The translations under genes were made by a program, and so were the position numbers. From Corella eumyota (taxonomy: Eukaryota > Chordata > Ascidiacea > Phlebobranchia > Corellidae): a stretch of 64,000 nucleotides of DNA. The stretch lies in assembly GCA_963082875.1 (NCBI GenBank), contig OY720100.1:7750001-7814000 (forward strand), read 5' to 3'. Positions within the stretch are counted from its first letter, which is position 1. Each line of letters opens with the position of its first letter. Under the pieces are notes generated by a model. That model saw nothing but the letters and a program-made list of their open reading frames with translations. It was not told the origin of the DNA and did not search any database. Positions 57,509 to 64,000 of this stretch are shown in pieces.

Positions 57509-60500
57509 TTACGACAAAGTTGTCAAGTCATTTACTAGCATTAAAAGAACAATAATACCAATCAAAAGTAAAACTCTGATCACAGTTACTTTGCTGCCTT
57601 CTCTTGCTGTACCGACGGCGTGTTTTGCAAAAATACCAGTTAAAACATTAATTTCGTGTGCCACGCACACAAAAATAAAAGTAGTTACTACTAGATTTAG
57701 AGTAGGCCAATCAGGTGATGTTAAAACTAAAATTCCTTTTGTGTCTGCTGCTAACCATATGTGATACTGACCAATAAACAACTAAAAATAATATCAAGTA
57801 TTTAAACCACAATTATATTGTCGGAATCTTATTAAAAAAGATAGTCAAAAATTTATAAGAATTGTTACACTTACCTCTAATGATATTTTGCCAAACCAAG
57901 CAAAAAAGGCACTGTAACCTGACCTTAAATATCCAGGTATATTTCGTACCAAAATAAATGCTGTAATCTAAAAAATAATAATAAAATTTATACAATACCA
58001 AAAGTAAAGTACTATGTGATGTGGATAACAAGGTAACATAGATGCATGAACAAACTTACTGGTAACATAGATGCATATGAATGAACTGCATTACAATCTT
58101 GTTTACTAGTACATTGCATTGCCCATGTTGTGTAAGCCTGTTTTAAAATAAAATTTATTGTGGTAATAAATTGTAAGCTTAGTGTAAAATTTCAGTTTGC
58201 TTATTTGGTGCTGGTACTCACCACTATAATAAATATTGATGCTGTGACTGTCACTAAAGAGGCTCTGGTTGATAACAAACAACCTTGTTTTGAATCATCA
58301 AGTATAGACAATCTATAACATTTGACCGGTTGAAAAAGGCAACAAATATATTAAATAAATAACATAGCAAAAATACATTGAAAATAAAAAAGCAGCCTTA
58401 ACAAAAAAACATAAAAACAAAAAAAAGACATTATTGTTAATTGTGTTTTTACCTTTTCAAAATAATGTAAGCAAAGCAGAATAGAGCACCATGTAGCATG
58501 GCAAATCTGTCAAGTTGAGATCTAAACCACCATTCCCTTACTGAACCAGGTGGTAGCTCAAACAATTTGATTATTGGCCACCATGAACATAAATACTCGA
58601 ATATAGACTGAAACATAATTGAATTGTAATATGTCAATATAATTAACAACAAGTTAATAAAGAACACATGGTTTAACCTTAATTGTTGAAATAGAATTAC
58701 TTATACATTAACAATGCAAAAATAAATACTTGTGAATAGAAGACCAACACAATTCCAATAAATAGGGCAAGTAATTTGAATCCCATGATAAACGTTGGAG
58801 AGCGTAGAGTTGGCCCATTTTGTAAAACTTCCTCTAATTCTACTACTCCCTCTAACAAAAAACAATTGAATTTAAAATTTTACCAGGAACTATCTCAACA
58901 TATGCCGGCAAGCTGCATGAAGAAAAAATGTCCTAATATTAAATTTTTTTAGCGGTTTATTTTGATATCATTGTATATTAAACATGGTATTTAAAATATT
59001 GTTAACATATTATAAACAGGAAGTAAAATGCTCTTTCCAATACTATAGTAGCCTAATAATTTAACATTAACAATAACTACTTTTAACTCAACAGAAAAAA
59101 ACTTTTTAAAACACAGTATTAGTTTACAAACCAGCTTTTGTAGTGCTATCTTGGGTTTGTTTTTTGGTTCCAACAGCTCTTGGCCACATAGCCATAGAAA
59201 TATAAAGTACAAGAAACCAGAACGAACATAAGGGCACAAAATAATAAAACTGATAAGATCGATTCATCACAATACACAACAGGACTGTTAAGAAGTTAAG
59301 TCTGAACATAACCTATATTAAAAAAAAAATTATAAAAACTCTACCTAAACAAATTTTTTGATTTATTTTTATCTTTAAGGGTTGAATTGTCATCAGGTTA
59401 GGTTAATTTTGAGTTGAACTGTAATCAGCTACACATTTTTTTTGCAGTTATATGTCCTTGATGTGGAAAGGCTAAACGCAGAGTAATATTAGCTACCCTG
59501 ACCCAGTCTCAAGGTGCCTTTGGCAGTATAAGAAATTAGAAATTATTATTACCCAACAATTATAAGCTGCTGATCAAGGGTTGGCTAAGCAGAAGTTCAT
59601 ATTGTCTATAGCACCTTACTCAAGGGCCCAACAGCATAGAAGTAGGATCTCGTTGATCGAACCCAGGACCTTATTATTTTCCAATTGTTGAAAAATAAAC
59701 TTAAAAATTCTTAGTACAACAAAATTCATCTTTTTAAACCACCATTAAAATTTTTAAGGGTTTTGGTTTTACTTACACTAAACACTCTATAAAGACTAAA
59801 ATCTCCTTTGTTCCAGAAGTACGAAAAATGGCCGTAACCAGTCATAAATAAATACATGGACACCAACAAACGAATGTGCATGTATATCGGAACATTCTAT
59901 AAAAAATTTTTAAAAAGTTGTAAGTAATTTAAAATAGACAAATATCTGTACAAGAAAGTTTAAGTCAAACTTGGAAATAACACTTTTACATATAATAAAT
60001 TTCTTAAACAAGCACAGATAACAAATAACATGTAAGCATTAATGTTGTAAGATTGATAGTATCTAAATCTAACTTAAACAACCAGGCATTGACTTTTAAA
60101 TACAATAAACAGGTTTGAAAAGTTGATCAACTACAATTAAAATCAACAATCTTTAAATTTAACCATTTTTAATAGAGTGGATTATTAAAAGCTTTAAAAT
60201 TTGGAAAGCCGCCAGTAAAAAAGAATTTATTAAAAATTTTATTTTACTTTAAAATTACTCACAATAGATGCACCAGTAATATGATAAATAAGTATAAGAA
60301 GTTGCATCCATCCCTTCCATTCGTCCGTTTGATCCCGGTTTAAAAAGTTTGTTTGTTTAACTTGATCAATTCCGAACACACCCAGTAAAGTAACATAAAG
60401 AAGTGGGATAAAGAAACGAATGTGGGTGTAATGCTTGTTTGATTTCATAAATATATCCGTTCTAAATGATTAAGTTTGAATGTTGATTTTATGGTCCACG

Positions 60501-63483
60501 ACATGCTAAAGTCTAAATTTAACTTAAAGCGCTAAATAGGACTTTTTGTAAGAAAAACTTTTTTTTTTAGAACAGAAATAAAATAATCAAAGAACATATT
60601 AGCATTAAATAATAAAGAATTCATAATTTTGTATTTAAGTTGTATTATATATATTAGCATAGTCAAGTGCATACAAATGGGTGTTACCAATACTTGCCTA
60701 TCACAAATATAGAAGTATAATAATATAAGGGACATTTTTGCTGCAGCTATTACAAGAGTTTTAATAGTCGAAGATTGACTTTCAGGTTTTTTTTTGGATA
60801 TTCCACCATTTTCTGGGTTTGAACTTTTTTCCACTTTGCAGAAGCAGCTAATTATGATAGCACCAATGACGCTGCGATAAAATGGGAACTACGTAATAGA
60901 ACTAATAAATCAAAATAAAGGAAAATGTAATAATGCCTATTTATTATCATTATGTGGGTTAGCCTTCCTTTTTCATGTTAATTTGCTTTGTAACATATGT
61001 GCTCTTTATTATTAGAATACATATCTATTCACATCAAATGCAATATTTATTTTTTAAATTTGTTTAACTTTGAACAAATTTTAGTTTGAATTTTAAAACT
61101 AAGGTGATGGACTTACAAAATAACACCAAAAGCCAAGGAAATAATTTGTAAGAAAGTGAGAGGTGAGGGCTTCTGACAACATGTTCCATCTGTTGGTTCG
61201 ATTATATCGTTGCAAAATAAGTTGAGTAAAATTTGAACATCCTTTAATTTATAAAAAAAAAATGTTAATATGAACATACTTGAAGATTAAATAAAAATAT
61301 TTTATTTTAAAGTACAATACTTAAATTATTTTTTTAACCGGTAAAAAAAATAATAAAGGAGAATAAATGCTATTTTGATTGTGTTTAATATTAAACTGTC
61401 AGACTAGGTTATGTTTGTATACTAAACTATAGTATTTTATTACATCCTGCTAAATAGGACAATAAATTGTTAATAAACCATACTTAATCTTGATGAATTA
61501 TGTAGATAAAAGACTTATTTAAAATATACAGCAAAACATTACAAATTTATATTATCACAGCACAATTAAAATGTTATTCTCTTACAAATATTAGATTGCA
61601 ATATATAAACAATTTCTTGAATAGTATAGCCTTAAGCTATTACATTCTAAGTCTTCACTTTGCAAAATTTTATCACAAAAGTTTAAATACTTACTATTTC
61701 TAAAGTCTTGGGCCCAAGGTGCAATCCATCAGTTGAGCTTTGAATAAGTTGTTTGGCAACTTCAATGTTTGATTCGATTAACATAACTTCGTCATGTGTT
61801 TTAAATATATTCCTTGCCGCTTCATTGTATTTTAATATTTCAAGATTGGTTATAAATCGCCTTTCTGGTTTAAGCATTTCTTGTACCACTGGCTCTGCGA
61901 AAATACATGCAACAATTTATTTTATTAATTTTTCATTTTTTAAACATATTGTAAATAAGCAATACAGTGTAAGTATATAACATTAACACGATAGGCATAT
62001 TAAGTGTTCAGTAAATCTAATTAATAATTTAGTTTTATTACTGTACTTGTTTTAATTAAGGACTTAATAACAAGCTATAAATATACAATTTAATTTACAA
62101 AGAAAATATTGTTTGGCAGCCTAATAACAACAGGATATTATATTAAATAGTCAGTTGCCTGCCAATAAGCTGCATTTTAATTGTCACAATAAAGTTGTAA
62201 CTCGAAACTGAATAGCATATGATAATTTACCAATGCAGCACAAACAGCAGATGTTGGTATTTATGAGCCTTTTAGTTTGACACACTCTTAAATATATACA
62301 TTAACATCATATACTAAGCTTTGTTATATATAGATAAACTTTTAATAAACTTTTTTAACTACAAAAATTTTTATAATTTTCTACCTTGCATCATCCAATA
62401 GAGGTTTGAATTACTGGATTTAGTATATTGTTGCATAAGAGGAAGAATAAAAGAAGTGAGGTTAAGTTTGTATTCATCGAGTCCTTTATCAGAACCTTCA
62501 GTACGCTTGATAGTGTGCTAAAAAAAAAAAAAATTTAAGAAAAATATCATATTCGTGTTTTTTTTTATTTTTTTAGATAAAAACATATAACTTACTGTGG
62601 CAATAGAATGTACAGCTATGTCCGGACCATTATCTGGATCCTATAAAAAAGTATAAAGTTCGTTCACATAACACTATTCGACTTAGTTTTTATTTGAATG
62701 ATTTGTAAAAGTAACCTTTAAATTATACAAATATTAAGTTTTAAAAAAATCTTACCTCAATCCATTTCTTGTATAAGTCAACCATCGACGAATTTGGTTC
62801 TGGGTACCACAAAAATTTCTAAAATAAAAAATTATATATATATATTTAAATTGATGCAATTACAATAACATTTATTGTAATAAAATTTATCTTTTGTTTC
62901 GAAAATAACTTGAAAGTAAGCAAACTTACCAGTTGTATATTATCAGCATTATAAATAACATCTGAATGCTGTAAAGTAAAATCACCTTTTAAATTCAAAA
63001 CTTACAAAAAATAATATTTACAGAACTCAAGTTTAAACCTAGGTAAAAGTTTTCATGTTTTATAAAATAAAACTTAAAAAAAAAGAAAACTTACATATTC
63101 TACATTTCTTTTAAATGTTGACTCTGACAGAAGATCGGTAAAACTGTAAAACAATTCCCTCATTCTAGAATCCCCAACAAAAGCAACCACAGTATATTGA
63201 AAACACTTCAGACTTTGACTAAAAAGTAACAATTAAATCTGATTTAAAAGTAAGATAAGTTAACATTTCTAACATGTTAAACATATATACGCATAAGAAA
63301 TTAGCATAGAAACAATAGGTTATAGATTATGTTTTAAAATTTAAAAAAAAAACATTGTTAAATCAAAACTTTTTAAAGGATTTTACTTGATGTTATATTT
63401 GTGCATCATGCATCCTGATGGTTGCCATGCAGATTTATCAACCAGAGTTCCTCTCTGCAACAACCTTTCACAATTGTCATCAG
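57509..63483 (-). CDS. CASD1: N-acetylneuraminate 9-O-acetyltransferase (5' end missing)
   Basis: Eighteen exons join in phase into about 770 residues: 63387-63483, 63095-63218, 62930-62968, 62756-62818, 62596-62640, 62385-62517, 61695-61894, 61117-61241, 60698-60871, 60263-60461, 59777-59896, 59132-59312, 58730-58851, 58453-58607, 58222-58312, 58060-58137, 57875-57967, 57509-57781. CASD1 is a Golgi membrane enzyme that moves acetyl from acetyl-CoA to sialic acid. A lumenal SGNH-hydrolase-like domain shows AFVGDSRMREL (catalytic Ser) and DGLH (catalytic Asp and His). About a dozen membrane segments follow, with NRDQTDEWKGWMQLLILIYH, TGYGHFSYFWNKGDF, FRLNFLTVLLCIVMNRSYQF and GQYHIWLAADTKGILVL, all hallmark blocks. 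The first exon here starts mid-codon; the signal-anchor exon (about 50 residues) was not found and probably lies beyond the window. The intron at 60462-60697 uses a GC donor. Confidence 0.95.
58032..58078. repeat. Short direct duplication across a CASD1 splice donor
   Basis: GGTAACATAGATGCAT occurs at about 58032-58047 and 58061-58076, separated by GAACAAACTTACT, which contains the minus-strand donor. The right copy is coding (end of the exon at 58060-58137), the left copy is intronic. Confidence 0.7.
59436..59675 (-). mobile_element. Head-truncated tRNA-derived SINE (CASD1 intron)
   Basis: The body matches the copies at 54031 and 55371 (ATGTCCTTGATGTGGAAA, GCAGAAGTTCATATTG, GCACCTTACTCAAGGGC). 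A B box (GGGTTCGATCAACG on the minus strand) survives near the right end, but the A-box part of the head is missing. It lies between the exons ending at 59312 and 59777. Confidence 0.75.
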
Positions 63484-64000
63484 CTATAAATCACAATATT
63501 AATGATAAACAAAATAAAAAGCAACAAAAATTCTATACATTTTTTAATAAAACAATATACATATAGGCTATATAAATACTATATACATAGCCTCTTTTTT
63601 TTCAAATTTACATTGTCCTTATATAGAGTGTACTTAAAATGTGAAATTGGGGTCAATTAGTAAACTAACCCCATTTAATATTACATAGTTCAAAATATTA
63701 AGATTAGTGTGCCTGTTTGTACATTAAGATATGTGCATTTTGACTATCAGCAAAAATATCAAACTTGTAATAATTCTTTAGCATAGAAAGTTTTGCTATT
63801 TTTTTGTTTAAAGATTTAATTTCCTGTAAAACTGCCAAAAAATCACTTGTACTTTTTGACAAACTTTTTAATTTTAAGATCTCCACTACTTTTTGTATAG
63901 GCCTATATTCCAGTCTGGAAAGTAGGACAGCGTGCACGCACAAGATTTTTTTCGTTTAAATAAATACATGCCTGAAATTAGCATTTTGCATGCCTGATGT
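63484..64000. other. Region where the CASD1 5' exon should be sought
   Basis: No minus-strand exon with a hydrophobic signal anchor and a phase-1 donor could be found here. The only open stretch is the coiled-coil frame at 63704-63907. Confidence 0.3.
63704..63907 (-). CDS. Possible last exon of an upstream gene, coiled coil
   Basis: Downstream of a plausible acceptor (CTACTTTCCAG) the minus strand is open for about 67 codons to TAA. It encodes a helix-rich, Lys/Leu-rich stretch (KVVEILKLKSLSKSTSDFLA, then LQEIKSLNKKIAKLSMLK) ending HILMYKQAH. It does not match the expected CASD1 N-terminus. It lies only about 220 bases before the first CASD1 exon found, which is awkward if CASD1's own first exon lies further out. 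No family is recognised, and chance openness is possible. Confidence 0.3.
   Translation of the reverse strand, partial: YRPIQKVVEILKLKSLSKSTSDFLAVLQEIKSLNKKIAKLSMLKNYYKFDIFADSQNAHILMYKQAH

Noticed and set aside
57813-58031. 72-codon minus-strand frame reading IYFGTKYTWIFKVRL
   Set aside because: It is an out-of-frame reading of the CASD1 exon at 57875-57967, whose true frame gives the conserved NIPGYLRSGYSAFFAWFGK.

Overview
The window looks like chordate, most probably ascidian (Ciona-type tunicate), nuclear DNA. It is AT-rich and dense with intron-split genes. Intron sites were called by hand from GT/AG boundaries that keep the reading phase. Recognisable orthologues are SRD5A-type steroid 5-alpha-reductase, TUBGCP6, CCDC124, STPG1 and CASD1. 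The species is inferred from gene content, short introns and tRNA-derived SINEs, not proven.

Layout. 216-810 (+) is the 3' end of an unidentified coiled-coil gene, convergent with a complete steroid 5-alpha-reductase gene (1631-2854, -). 5091-8122 (+) is a complete 12-exon gene for a 405-residue protein that joins a class III adenylyl-cyclase fold of fungal CYR1 type to two LIM domains. Several catalytic residues of the cyclase are replaced, so it reads as a pseudocyclase-LIM fusion; this is the most unusual gene here. 10385-20582 (+) is a 26-exon gene for a secreted 1151-residue protein: signal peptide, VWA domain, calcium-type EGF, nine FN3-like modules and a matrilin-like cysteine/coiled-coil tail.

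20859-39644 is about 19 kb of repeat. It holds a ~312-bp satellite array, interrupted four times by a ~490-bp segment with a tRNA-like (Pol III type) head, and then about 7 kb of a very AT-rich higher-order repeat whose units are bounded by a short palindrome. A fragment of the AT-rich repeat sits left of the satellite, and an inverted scrap of satellite closes the right edge, so the two families are interleaved.

40303-64000 holds four genes in the same (-) orientation: TUBGCP6 (28 exons, gamma-tubulin ring complex), CCDC124 (single coding exon, ribosome/midbody factor), STPG1 (sperm-tail PG-rich repeat protein) and CASD1 (Golgi sialate O-acetyltransferase, lacking only its N-terminal exon). 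A possible last exon of a further (-) gene lies at 63704-63907. tRNA-derived SINEs sit in several introns. I identified no retrovirus-like or capsid-bearing element.
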